NCBI RefSeq assembly: GCF_014836405.1
Contig: NZ_JACSQU010000003.1
Span: 416,246 to 480,245, forward strand
Direction: 5' to 3'
From: Brevundimonas guildfordensis
Lineage (GTDB): Bacteria; Pseudomonadota; Alphaproteobacteria; Caulobacterales; Caulobacteraceae
DNA length: 64,000 nucleotides
Under the pieces are notes generated by a model, which saw only the letters and a program-made list of their open reading frames with translations, was not told the origin of the DNA and ran no database searches. Below, piece after piece: positions 1-9,450 of this stretch. The translations under genes were made by a program, and so were the position numbers. The number at the start of each line of letters is the position of its first letter. Position 1 is the first letter of the stretch.

Positions 1-192
1 GCGGGCGTTCCGAACGGTCACAAGATCGAGAACCGCAGCGATCGCGAGGCGGTGCTGCTGGAGGTCGGCACGCGCAGCCCCGACACGGACGCCTGCGACT
101 ATCCCGATATCGACATGATCCTCCCCCAGGGCGCCGACCGATACTTCCATCGCGACGGAACCCCCTATCCGAAGACGCCCAGACGAACGTGA
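1..192 (+). CDS. Cupin-domain protein, C-terminal fragment
   Basis: Frame 1 is open from the window edge to TGA at 190-192, giving 63 residues of a C-terminus. The piece AGVPNGHKIENRS, then LLEVGTR and YPDIDM, ending HRDGTPYP, is typical of small single-domain cupins, in which conserved His/Glu positions bind a metal or a small ligand. The substrate cannot be told from this fragment. Its stop codon overlaps the GTG start of the following exporter by 4 bp (GTGA), so the two are probably co-transcribed and translationally coupled. The N-terminal part lies outside the window. Confidence 0.75.
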   Translation, partial: AGVPNGHKIENRSDREAVLLEVGTRSPDTDACDYPDIDMILPQGADRYFHRDGTPYPKTPRRT

Positions 193-1508
193 CGACCGAA
201 AGCATCGATACCGCCCCCACGGTTCCTCCCCAGCCGCCGCTGCCGCCCGGACCGCCTCCCGGATCCCCCCCTGACCACGGCCCGTCCAGCCCCTGGGGCA
301 TCGGCGACTTCCGCCTGCTGTGGCTGGGACGGCTGGTGGCGGTGCTGGGCATCCAGATCCAGTCGTCAGCCCTGCTGTGGCAGGTTTATGAGATCGCCCG
401 GCGCGATCATCCGATCGAACAGGCCAGCCTTTATCTAGGGCTGGTGGGTCTGTGCCAATTCCTGCCGCTGCTGGCCTTCACCCTGCCCGCTGGGGCCATG
501 GCGGACCGGCGCGACCGCAAGCACACCGTGACCCTGTCGATCATCGTCGAGGGGATGTGCGCGGGCGCCTTCCTGATGATGGCGCTGCACGGGGCGCCGC
601 CGCTGTGGGGTCTGCTGGCGGTGGCCGCCGTCTTCGGCGCGGCGCGCGCCTTCCTGGCTCCGGCCAGCCAGGCCTTCCTGCCGATGGTGGTGGGACGCAA
701 GGCCCTGCCGCCCGCCATCGCCGCGCAGTCTATCGCCTTCCAGACCGGCGCCATTGCGGGGCCGGCCCTGGGCGGGGTCATTGTCGGCGTGAACGTGCCG
801 CTGGCTTACGCCTCGGCGATGGCGCTGTTTCTGGTCGCGGTCGCCTGCTTTCTGCTGATCCGCACCAAGGGCAAGCCGCAGGTCGATCCGTCCAAGCTGG
901 GTCCGGTGCAGCAAGTCCGCGAAGGCCTGGCCTATGTGTGGAAGACCAAGATCGTGCTGGGCGCCATTTCCCTGGATCTGGTCGTCGTGCTGCTGGCGGG
1001 TGTGGCCCTCCTGACGCCGATCTTCGCGCGCGACATCCTGCATGTCGGGGCCATCGGTTTCGGCCTGCTGCGGGCGTCGTTCGGGGTGGGGGCGCTGATC
1101 ATGGCCCTGTATCTCAGCCGCTTCCCTATCGTGCGTCACGGCGGGCGCTGGATGTTCGGGGCGGTGGCTGTGTTCGGCGTCTGCACCCTGATCTTCGGCC
1201 TGTCTACGAGCGTCTGGCTGTCGGGGGCGGTGTTGTTCCTGGGCGGGGCGGCGGACATGATCAGCGTCAACATCCGCCAGACCCTGATCCAGCTGGCCAC
1301 GCCCGATCACATGCGCGGGCGGGTGTCATCGGTGTCAATGCTGTTCATCGGCGCCTCGAACGAACTGGGTGAGGCCTATTCCGGCGTGGCGGTGCGCCTG
1401 CTCGGCCCGATCGGCGCGGCGGTGTTCGGCGGCGCGGGCGCCCTGGCCGCGACAGGGGTATGGGCCAAGGTCTTCCCGGACCTGCGCAAGGCGAGCAAGC
1501 TGACCTAG
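189..1508 (+). CDS. MFS transporter, EntS/MFS_3-like
   Basis: The 439-residue protein has a proline-rich N-terminal tail (about residues 10-35) followed by about 12 hydrophobic segments. The loop after TM2 carries the MFS signature (AGAMADRRDRKHT, near residues 102-114), and a related motif ends the second half (HMRGRVSSVSMLF). The layout matches the MFS_3 group that includes the enterobactin exporter EntS, so it is an inner-membrane proton-coupled effluxer. The substrate is unknown. The GTG start at 189 overlaps the upstream cupin stop. A GC-rich hairpin at 1523-1550 follows the gene and is shared with the convergent dCTP deaminase gene. Confidence 0.85.
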   Translation: MTTESIDTAPTVPPQPPLPPGPPPGSPPDHGPSSPWGIGDFRLLWLGRLVAVLGIQIQSSALLWQVYEIARRDHPIEQASLYLGLVGLCQFLPLLAFTLPAGAMADRRDRKHTVTLSIIVEGMCAGAFLMMALHGAPPLWGLLAVAAVFGAARAFLAPASQAFLPMVVGRKALPPAIAAQSIAFQTGAIAGPALGGVIVGVNVPLAYASAMALFLVAVACFLLIRTKGKPQVDPSKLGPVQQVREGLAYVWKTKIVLGAISLDLVVVLLAGVALLTPIFARDILHVGAIGFGLLRASFGVGALIMALYLSRFPIVRHGGRWMFGAVAVFGVCTLIFGLSTSVWLSGAVLFLGGAADMISVNIRQTLIQLATPDHMRGRVSSVSMLFIGASNELGEAYSGVAVRLLGPIGAAVFGGAGALAATGVWAKVFPDLRKASKLT

Positions 1509-1522
1509 ATCACTTGAAGAAA

Positions 1523-1550
1523 GGCCCCGCAATCTGCTGATCGCGGGGCC
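1523..1550. terminator. Hairpin between convergent MFS and dCTP deaminase genes
   Basis: GGCCCCGC at 1523-1530 pairs with GCGGGGCC at 1543-1550 around a 12-nt loop. On the minus strand the hairpin is followed by a T-rich tract (CCTTTCTTC), so it probably ends the gene transcribed leftward from 2601 and may also slow the MFS transcript. Confidence 0.5.
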
Positions 1551-1563
1551 CGTCTCGGTTGGC

Positions 1564-2601
1564 TCACCCCCAGGGGCGGAAGTGTTTCGACAGCTTGAGC
1601 CCCTGGCTCTGATAGTGGCTGCCGCCTTCGCCATAGAGGCGCGACGGCCGCTCGGTCAGCGGTTCATAGACCAGGCGGGCGACGATCTGGCCGTGTTCCA
1701 GCAGGAAGGGGGTGTCGTGGGTGCGGACCTCCAGCACGCCCTTGGAGCCCGCGCCATGCGCCTCGTCCGTGCCGAAGCCGGGGTCGAAGAAGCCGGCGTA
1801 GTGAACGCGGAACTCGCCGACCGAGGGGTCGATCGGGGTCATTTCGGCGGCCTGATCGACGGGGATCTCCACATCGTCGGACGAGGCCAGGATGTAGAAC
1901 TCGCCCGGATCCAGCAGCAGTTCGCCGCGACGCAGCGTCAGCGGCTCCCAGAAGTCGCGCGGGTCGTGGCCGTCGATGTGGTCCATGTTGACCACGCCCG
2001 CGTGACGGCGGCCGCGATAGCCGACGACGCCATTGTCGCCCGCGCGCAGGTCGACGCCGACGCTGCGGGTCTCCAGCTTGGGCGGCTCGCCCGCCTTGAG
2101 GCGCAGCTGGTTCAGGCGGGTGCCTGGCTTGACCAGGATGGAGAAGGTCTGGGGCGCGATCTCGAGATACAGCGGGCCGTCGTAACCCTCGTCCACGTCG
2201 TCGAAGCTGCCGCCCTGATCGGTCAAAAGGCGCACGAAGACATCGACGCGGCCGGTCGAGCTTTTGGGATTGGCGCGAGCGTTCAGGCCGCGCGGCAGGT
2301 GCAGACGCTCCTGCAGGCGGGCGATGTAGACGCAGCCCTTCTCCATCACATAGCCGCTGCCCGGCAGGTCGATGGCGTGCATGGCGACGTCGGCGATGCG
2401 CTCCTCGACCTTGCGCTGACCCGGCAGGAAGGAGGCGCGCACGCGCCAGGCCTTATCCGACAGGCGCAGGTCCAGGCTGGCGGGCTGCACCTGATCGACG
2501 TCGAACGGGGTTTCGGAGGCGATGGCGCCGATCGCGATCAGGGTCTCAATACCCTGGAAGGGAAGGATGCCGGGCTGGTCGGGAATCTGAAAGCTGGTCA
2601 T
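1564..2601 (-). CDS. dcd: 2'-deoxycytidine 5'-triphosphate deaminase (long alphaproteobacterial form)
   Basis: The protein has 345 residues beginning MTSFQIPDQPGILPFQGIE. It deaminates dCTP to dUTP in the thymidylate supply pathway. The stretch VQPASLDLRLSDKAWRVRA is the N-terminal Dcd signature, and LNARANPKSSTGRVDVFVR carries the catalytic-site motif of the dUTPase/Dcd fold. The length is almost twice that of E. coli Dcd (about 193 aa), as is usual for the alphaproteobacterial form with two related beta-barrel halves. AGGA lies 5 nt before the ATG. It is divergent from apaG across 93 bp and convergent with the MFS gene. Confidence 0.9.
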   Translation of the reverse strand: MTSFQIPDQPGILPFQGIETLIAIGAIASETPFDVDQVQPASLDLRLSDKAWRVRASFLPGQRKVEERIADVAMHAIDLPGSGYVMEKGCVYIARLQERLHLPRGLNARANPKSSTGRVDVFVRLLTDQGGSFDDVDEGYDGPLYLEIAPQTFSILVKPGTRLNQLRLKAGEPPKLETRSVGVDLRAGDNGVVGYRGRRHAGVVNMDHIDGHDPRDFWEPLTLRRGELLLDPGEFYILASSDDVEIPVDQAAEMTPIDPSVGEFRVHYAGFFDPGFGTDEAHGAGSKGVLEVRTHDTPFLLEHGQIVARLVYEPLTERPSRLYGEGGSHYQSQGLKLSKHFRPWG

Positions 2602-2694
2602 GCCGTCCTGTTCTCACACGGATTTTCTCGTCTGTGTAGCTTGTCGGCGACGACAGACGCTTGAACCCCGCGTACGGCGGGCTGCATATAGCGC

Positions 2695-3102
2695 ATGCAC
2701 TCCGCTCCTGCCTACTCCGCCGAGACCGAAGGCGTCGTCGTTCGCGTCCGCCCCTCCTATCTGGCGGGCCAGTCGGACCCGGCCGAGGGGCGCTGGGTCT
2801 GGGCCTATCAGGTCGAGATCGTCAATCTGAGCGGCGGCCCGGTGCAACTGGTGGCCCGGCGCTGGACGATCACCGACGCGTTCGGCCGGGTCGAGGAAGT
2901 GCGCGGTCCCGGCGTGGTCGGCGAGCAGCCGGTGATCGAGCCGGGCGACAGCTACGCCTACGCTTCGGGCTGTCCGCTGACGACGCCCTCGGGCTCGATG
3001 GTCGGCGCTTACTTCATGCAGGACGCCGAGGGGCGGATGTTTGAAGCCGCCATCCCGGCCTTCAGCCTGGACGTGCCGGATGCGCGAAGGGTGCTGAACT
3101 AA
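2695..3102 (+). CDS. apaG: ApaG protein
   Basis: The protein has 135 residues and is full length for ApaG, a fibronectin-type-III-like beta-sandwich linked to Co2+/Mg2+ efflux and diadenosine tetraphosphate metabolism in enterobacteria. Diagnostic pieces are [41 protein letters not shown] and a C-terminal GSMVGAYFM...[11 protein letters not shown]. No Shine-Dalgarno sequence precedes the ATG. Instead a TATA-containing -10-like element ends a few bases before it, with TTGAAC at 2661-2666 in a possible -35 position, so the mRNA may be leaderless. It is divergent from dcd. Confidence 0.92.
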   Translation: MHSAPAYSAETEGVVVRVRPSYLAGQSDPAEGRWVWAYQVEIVNLSGGPVQLVARRWTITDAFGRVEEVRGPGVVGEQPVIEPGDSYAYASGCPLTTPSGSMVGAYFMQDAEGRMFEAAIPAFSLDVPDARRVLN

Positions 3103-3138
3103 GAGCGAGCGGCGGGGCGGGGGGCGCCTAAATCGGCC

Positions 3139-3165
3139 TTCAAGCAGCGCTAGGCGCGGTAGGGC
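3139..3165 (+). repeat. Gene-end repeat TCAAGCAGCG...TAGGGC, copy 1
   Basis: TTCAAGCAGCG is followed by a short GCGC-rich dyad and ends GGTAGGGC, 37 bp past the apaG stop and in the same direction as apaG. An A-rich tract and a terminator hairpin follow at once. The core is shared with 8380-8406 (minus) and 14165-14205 (plus), with diverged relatives at 3342-3379 and 61596-61637. Confidence 0.55.
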
Positions 3166-3167
3166 CA

Positions 3168-3197
3168 AACAAAAAACCCCTCGCCAGAGGCGAGGGG
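3168..3197 (-). terminator. Rho-independent terminator, leftward
   Basis: CCCCTCGCC at 3177-3185 pairs with GGCGAGGGG at 3189-3197 around a 3-nt loop. On the minus strand the stem is followed by a run of six T within a T-rich tract (3168-3176). It ends leftward transcription arriving from the gcrA side, about 215 bp past the gcrA stop. Confidence 0.8.
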
Positions 3198-3400
3198 GAT
3201 GGGACTGCGTCAACCCGGATAACCGCAGTCCCGCCCCGGAACCCGCAAGAAACCGGCGGGGCGGACGGCGGCCCCACTAGGGGGCGTTCGTGTCGGCCCT
3301 AGGGCCGAAAGGCGACGACGCGGCGGCGCTGCTTTAAGCCTGCTATCGCTCGCGACGCGGTCGCTCACCACTTGAGCAGAAGCAGCCGCCGAACGGCGAG
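3170..3400 (-). ncRNA. Candidate structured RNA or long 3' UTR downstream of gcrA
   Basis: The 309 bp between apaG and gcrA hold no credible ORF but several strong dyads: arms GGGACTGCG 3201-3209 and CGCAGTCCC 3224-3232; a GC-rich stem around 3232-3265; a perfect 16-bp palindrome TCGGCCCTAGGGCCGA at 3293-3308; a long stem around 3322-3395; and the terminator at 3168-3197. Read leftward, this is a chain of hairpins ending in an intrinsic terminator. It could be a separate small RNA or the gcrA 3' UTR. It did not match what I know of 6S RNA, tmRNA or SRP RNA; no tmRNA tag sequence is present. Confidence 0.4.
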
Positions 3401-3411
3401 CGGCACCAGGC

Positions 3412-3951
3412 TTAGATATACCTACGCAGGCTGCGGGCCAGGTCGGAGGAGGCGTCCTTGCCGGCGCTCTTGCGAACCTGGGGCTGGTAGGCGACGCGGG
3501 CGTGCTCGACGCAGTAGACGCCTTCCGAGGCGCGACGGCCGCAGAAGCTGAAGTCGCTGGTCGAAGGATCGCCGATCGGCCATTTGCACATGTGGGCGCC
3601 CAGGGTCAGCACCGTGGCGGTGCCGGGCAGTTCCGGCGCGGCCGCAGGGGTCGGCGTCTGCGACGCGGCGGCGACCGGGCGCGGGGCGACGGCCTCGATG
3701 CGGCGCGGAGCGGACGGCGCCTGCACCGGAGCAGCCGGGGCGGCGGCGCGCGGACGGGCGGGGCGGAAGGTGGTGCGCGCGGGCTGCGACGGAGCGGCCC
3801 GGCCCGACAGGCCCAGGCGGTGCACCTTGCCGATCACGGCGTTGCGGGTCACGCCGCCGCCCAGGGCCTTGGCGATCTGGCTCGCTGACTGACCTTCCAG
3901 CCACAGCTTCTTCAGCGCGCCGACGCGGTCTTCGGTCCAACCTGGGTTCAT
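3412..3951 (-). CDS. gcrA: GcrA family cell-cycle regulator
   Basis: GcrA binds sigma70-RNA polymerase and CcrM-methylated GANTC promoters and activates cell-cycle genes in Caulobacterales. The N-terminal DNA-binding domain is clear (GWTEDRVGALKKLWLEG, then QIAKALGG and NAVIGKVHRLGLSGRA). A proline/alanine-rich linker covers about residues 50-115, and the C-terminal RNA-polymerase-binding part has HMCKWPIGDPSTSDFSFCG and SEGVYCVEHARVAYQP. I start at the ATG at 3951 (179 aa) because AGGAGG lies 6 nt upstream; an in-frame ATG at 3981 adds ten atypical residues. Three GANTC sites lie within about 170 bp upstream. Confidence 0.93.
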   Translation of the reverse strand: MNPGWTEDRVGALKKLWLEGQSASQIAKALGGGVTRNAVIGKVHRLGLSGRAAPSQPARTTFRPARPRAAAPAAPVQAPSAPRRIEAVAPRPVAAASQTPTPAAAPELPGTATVLTLGAHMCKWPIGDPSTSDFSFCGRRASEGVYCVEHARVAYQPQVRKSAGKDASSDLARSLRRYI

Positions 3952-3974
3952 GTCGTCCTCCTGCGGAGACGTCA

Positions 3975-4117
3975 GATTCAATATCTTGTGTCGGAGTCCG
4001 AATTTCGGCCCCTCATCACGCCTCTAATCGTAAATCACCTCTTAAAAGACGCAATATGTGGGAATTCACCTGTCCACAGAAACTACATGTAGTATGGTTA
4101 ATGTCCCGATTTGAATC
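3975..4117 (-). promoter_or_regulatory. gcrA upstream region with three CcrM (GANTC) sites
   Basis: GATTC at 3975-3979, GAGTC at 3994-3998 and GAATC at 4113-4117 lie in the AT-rich region between gcrA and the divergent permease gene. CcrM methylates GANTC, and GcrA recognises the methylated form, so the sites could tie gcrA expression to replication-dependent methylation. The regulatory role is inferred; the sites are seen directly. Confidence 0.5.
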
Positions 4118-4186
4118 AGTTTCTTGGCCTTAATCCACAGGGCGGGCGTCTTGCGAAACCGGCTTGGCTGTCGCATCTGAGGCGGC

Positions 4187-5023
4187 ATGACGCACCTGAC
4201 CGCCGGTTCCGAAGCCCCTTCCGCCCCCCATGGCCTGCCCCAGCCCCGTCGCTATGACGGGATCAACTGGGTGGGCCTGCGCACCCTGTATCTGAAAGAG
4301 GTCCGCCGCTTCTGGAAGGTGGGCGCTCAGACCGTCGCTGCGCCGGTCGTGACGACGTTGCTCTACATGATGGTTTTCGTAGTGGCGCTGAAGGGCGCGC
4401 GGCCGCCGCTGCACGGCACGCCCTTTGCCGAGTTCGTGGCGCCGGGCCTGATCATGATGGCCATCCTTCAGAACGCCTTCGCCAACGCGTCTTCCAGCCT
4501 GATCCAGGCCAAGATCATGGGCACGGCGACCGATTTCCTGACCCCGCCGCTCAGCCCGCTTGAGCTGACCATCGGCTTCACCCTGGGCGCGGCGACGCGC
4601 GGGGTGGCGGTCGGCCTCGTGACGGCCATCTGCGTCATGCCCTTCGCCAAGCTGGGCCTGGCCAACATCGCCCTGATCATCTGGTTCGGCCTGATCGCCT
4701 CCCTGCTGATGGGCATGATGGGGGTTCTGGCCGGCCTGTGGTCCGAGAAGTTCGACCATCTGTCGGCGGTGCAGAACTTCGTGGTCATGCCGATGACCTT
4801 CCTGTCGGGCACCTTCTATTTGATCGACAGCCTGCCTGAACCCTTCGCCAGCATCAGCAAGTTCAATCCCTTCTTCTATCTGATCGACGGATTCCGGGCG
4901 GGCTTCATCGGCCATGCCGAGGGAAGCCTGGTGGTCGGAGTGGTCATGAGCGCCGTGCTCACCGTCATCATGGGTGCGGCGTGCTGGCTGGTGTTCCGTT
5001 CGGGCTGGCGGCTGAAGAGCTGA
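4187..5023 (+). CDS. ABC-2 type transporter permease
   Basis: The protein has 278 residues with a cytoplasmic N-terminus (to about residue 50) and six hydrophobic segments. The ABC-2 signature is visible in EFVAPGLIMMAILQNAF, SLIQAKIMGTATDFLTPPLSPLEL and LSGTFYLIDSLPEPF...FNPFFYLIDGFRAGF. It resembles YadH-type permeases that pair with a separate YadG-like ATPase. No ATPase gene is adjacent, so the partner is encoded elsewhere. The substrate is unknown. The gene is divergent from gcrA. Confidence 0.88.
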   Translation: MTHLTAGSEAPSAPHGLPQPRRYDGINWVGLRTLYLKEVRRFWKVGAQTVAAPVVTTLLYMMVFVVALKGARPPLHGTPFAEFVAPGLIMMAILQNAFANASSSLIQAKIMGTATDFLTPPLSPLELTIGFTLGAATRGVAVGLVTAICVMPFAKLGLANIALIIWFGLIASLLMGMMGVLAGLWSEKFDHLSAVQNFVVMPMTFLSGTFYLIDSLPEPFASISKFNPFFYLIDGFRAGFIGHAEGSLVVGVVMSAVLTVIMGAACWLVFRSGWRLKS

Positions 5024-5079
5024 CGGCTTAATCAGAGGTCGAGCGCGAGGCGAGGGGCCTTCGCGAATGGGGCCTCGCC

Positions 5080-7305
<2,226 letters not shown>

Positions 7306-7309
7306 CGCT

Positions 7310-7455
7310 GGTTCTTCCTCCCGCCACAGGGAGGACGGCTGAGCCTTACGGCTAGGCCGGGTGGGGCGCTCTCTTCTACTCCAAGGTTTTGCAAGGGCCG
7401 TCCCCACCCGGTCCCTGTGCGACCACCCTCCCGTGAAGGGGAGGGAGAAGGCTTG
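7310..7455. repeat. REP-like palindromic element between argD and argF
   Basis: The argD-argF gap is filled by dyads: CCTCCC...GGGAGG near 7319-7335, CCGGGTGGGG near 7357-7367 mirrored by CCCCACCCGG near 7402-7411, and CCCTCCC...GGGGAGGG just before argF. The layout is that of intergenic palindromic (REP/BIME-type) elements. The purine-rich right arm places GAGAAGG a few bases before the argF ATG, so the element supplies its ribosome-binding site. Confidence 0.5.
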
Positions 7456-7458
7456 GTC

Positions 7459-8376
7459 ATGGTTCGTCACTTCCTCGACATCCACCGCCTGGACGCGGCG
7501 ACCCTGCGCGCCATTCTGGACGACGCCCATGCCCGAAAACGCGCCCGCAAGGGCTGGCCCCAGGGTCGGCCCGACGCCGACGCGCCCGGCAAGGACCGCG
7601 TTCTGGCCATGGTCTTCGAGAAGAACTCGACCCGCACCCGCTTCAGCTTCGATGCGGCCATCCGCCAGCTGGGCGGCGACTCCATCATCGCCACGGCCTC
7701 GGACATGCAACTGGGCCGGGGCGAGCCGGTCGAGGACACGGCCCGGGTCCTGTCGCGCATGGTCGACGCCGTGATGATCCGCGCCAATGACCACGAGGAT
7801 GTCGAGCGCTTCGCCCGCGTCTCCAGCGTGCCGGTGGTCAACGGCCTGACCGACCGCAGCCACCCGTGCCAGATCCTGGCCGACCTGATGACCATCGAGG
7901 AGCATCGCGGCTCGATCGAGGGCAAGACGATCGCCTGGATCGGCGACGGCAACAACGTCTGCCACAGCTTCATGCATGCGGCCCCCAAGTTCGGATTCCA
8001 CCTGAACGTCGCCTGCCCGGCGGAATACCACCCGGATCTCCGGGATCTCGAAAAGGGCGGCGCCCACGTCACTCTGACGAGCGATCCGCGCGAGGCGGTC
8101 AAAGGCGCCGACGTCGTCGTCACCGACACCTGGGTGTCGATGGGGGATCAGGACTATGAGGCCCGGTTGGCGGCCTTCGAGCCCTACGGCGTCGACGAGA
8201 CCCTGATGGCCGAAGCGGCCGACGACGCCGTCTTCCTGCACTGCCTGCCGGCGCACCGGGGCGAAGAGGTTACGGACGCCGTCATCGACGGCCCGCAGTC
8301 GTTGATCTGGGATGAAGCCGAGAACCGCCTCCATGCGCAGAAGGCGGTCCTGGCCTGGTGTTTCGAGGCTTTTTAA
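7459..8376 (+). CDS. argF: Ornithine carbamoyltransferase
   Basis: The protein has 305 residues. It makes citrulline from ornithine and carbamoyl phosphate in arginine synthesis. The carbamoyl-phosphate site [10 protein letters not shown], the HPCQILADL motif and the ornithine-binding [11 protein letters not shown] loop are all present. I start at the ATG at 7459 ([12 protein letters not shown]). The in-frame GTG at 7417 would add 14 residues encoded by the upstream palindrome, which are not expected in the family. The gene ends just before a gene-end repeat shared with the convergent gene at 8421. Confidence 0.95.
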   Translation: MVRHFLDIHRLDAATLRAILDDAHARKRARKGWPQGRPDADAPGKDRVLAMVFEKNSTRTRFSFDAAIRQLGGDSIIATASDMQLGRGEPVEDTARVLSRMVDAVMIRANDHEDVERFARVSSVPVVNGLTDRSHPCQILADLMTIEEHRGSIEGKTIAWIGDGNNVCHSFMHAAPKFGFHLNVACPAEYHPDLRDLEKGGAHVTLTSDPREAVKGADVVVTDTWVSMGDQDYEARLAAFEPYGVDETLMAEAADDAVFLHCLPAHRGEEVTDAVIDGPQSLIWDEAENRLHAQKAVLAWCFEAF

Positions 8377-8379
8377 GAA

Positions 8380-8406
8380 GCCCTAACGCGCTTCGCGCTG
8401 CTTGAG
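8380..8406 (-). repeat. Gene-end repeat TCAAGCAGCG...TAGGGC, copy 2
   Basis: On the minus strand CTCAAGCAGCG is followed by a GCGCGAAGCGC-type dyad and TTAGGGC, lying 14 bp past the stop of the gene at 8421-8927 and in sense with it. The element also touches the end of argF. It shares its core with 3139-3165 and 14165-14205. Confidence 0.5.
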
Positions 8407-8420
8407 GGCGGGCGAAGGCT

Positions 8421-8927
8421 CTAGCTCAGGTTGACGTCGGCCACGTCGCCGGCGTCCGGCAGGGTCTTGGTCAGATTCGCCTTGGCGATTTCGAAGGCGA
8501 ACTTCACCAGGCCGCCGTCGCTGACCCAGACGCGGCCGTCGTCGGCGTCGAAGCGCAGAAGAGTCAGGCGTGGGTCGTCCTTGCCTTCAGGATACCAGGC
8601 CGCCAGGATCGGGTTCCAATAGCGTTCGATGACCTCCCGGTCGTGCCCATGCACCGACAGGGCGCCGTGGATGCAGGCCCAGACCTTCTGGTCTTTCGAG
8701 CCATAGCTGAACATGGCCGTTTGCCCCGGCGCCGCCGCATCGCGGGCCAGGTCCGTGTCGTCGCGGGTGAAGAACCAGATCGTCCCCGTTTCGGCTTCGC
8801 GGAAGGCGGTCATCGGCTGGCTATGATAGCCGGGCCGCTCCAGCCCGAGCATGCCGGTGTTGCTGGACTTCAGGCTTTTCCAGAAAGCCTCTTCGGCCTG
8901 CGCCGGCGTCAATTCCTTGTCGGTCAC
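8421..8927 (-). CDS. Pyridoxamine 5'-phosphate oxidase-family (general stress) protein
   Basis: The protein has 168 residues with the FMN-binding split-barrel pattern: GMLGL...SQPMTAFREAETGTIWFFTRDDTDL, then KVWACIHGALSVHGHDREVIERYWNPILAAWYPEGKDDPRLTLLRFDADDGRVW. This belongs to the general-stress-protein-26-like group, which binds flavins rather than making pyridoxal phosphate. Its exact substrate is unknown. It is convergent with argF; the 44 bp between them hold a repeat. Confidence 0.85.
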   Translation of the reverse strand: MTDKELTPAQAEEAFWKSLKSSNTGMLGLERPGYHSQPMTAFREAETGTIWFFTRDDTDLARDAAAPGQTAMFSYGSKDQKVWACIHGALSVHGHDREVIERYWNPILAAWYPEGKDDPRLTLLRFDADDGRVWVSDGGLVKFAFEIAKANLTKTLPDAGDVADVNLS

Positions 8928-8987
8928 ACGGGTCTCCTGGTGTCCATGGGGAGACAGGAAAACCGCCCGCAGCCCAGAGCGTTCCCG

Positions 8988-9206
8988 CTAGAAAGCCGGC
9001 GCCGCTGGCAGGGGTCGACCGCTCAGCTCCGCCATCAGGTGGATCAACAGGTAGAAGGCCAAGGCGGCGGCGAGCAACATGATGAACCGCCACGGCATCA
9101 TGCGCGGGCCGCGCGTGATGTCTGTCGGTCGCGCTCCGCGCCATCCGGCGAAGACGACCAACGCCAAGGAGGCGATGAGCAGGATCAGGGTGAGCGTGGC
9201 GTCCAT
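8988..9206 (-). CDS. Small two-TM membrane protein, unknown function
   Basis: The protein has 72 residues starting MDATLTLILLIASLALVVF, with a basic loop (GARPTDITRGPRMMPWR) and a second hydrophobic segment FIMLLAAALAFYLLIHLMAEL. Two predicted helices with a positive connector suggest an inner-membrane hairpin with both ends periplasmic. I do not recognise a named family. No clear Shine-Dalgarno precedes the ATG. It is divergent from podJ. Confidence 0.5.
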   Translation of the reverse strand: MDATLTLILLIASLALVVFAGWRGARPTDITRGPRMMPWRFIMLLAAALAFYLLIHLMAELSGRPLPAAPAF

Positions 9207-9290
9207 GACCGCGGCAGTTGGGGCGCCTAAGGCTGGGATGCAAGCGTCCCGCCGCCCCCGATCGCCAGCTTGGCCGTAATTCTTGATGCG

Positions 9291-9449
9291 TGGTTAATCT
9301 AAACGCGGCATTAACCATGCCGGGCGCATCAGCGCCGTGTCGGCTGCCGTGGGCGGTTCGTGGCGAGGCGCCACATCTTGCGGTTAACGACACGTTTACA
9401 CGCTCTATCTGGAAGGATACCGTTCGCGTCATGGGTCGGGAGGCGAATC
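9291..9449 (+). promoter_or_regulatory. podJ upstream region: CtrA-like and CcrM sites
   Basis: TGGTTAA at 9291-9297 and TTAACCA at 9311-9317 form an inverted pair with 13 bp between the arms. TTAA-N7-TTTAC at 9384-9399 is one base from the CtrA consensus TTAA-N7-TTAAC. GAATC (a GANTC methylation site) at 9445-9449 sits just before the GTG start. CtrA and GcrA/CcrM control polarity genes in Caulobacterales, so these are plausible sites. Binding is inferred only. Confidence 0.45.
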
Positions 9450-9450
9450 A

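Noticed and set aside
3200..3400. 6S RNA, tmRNA or SRP RNA in the gcrA-apaG gap
   Set aside because: A segment GGCTTAAA-GC resembles part of E. coli 6S RNA, but the closing stem and central bubble could not be built; no tmRNA tag-coding sequence or SRP tetraloop pattern is present.
4065..4140. DnaA boxes upstream of gcrA (CTGTCCACA and TTAATCCACAG)
   Set aside because: Both differ from TTATCCACA by two or more changes or by an extra base, too weak to call.
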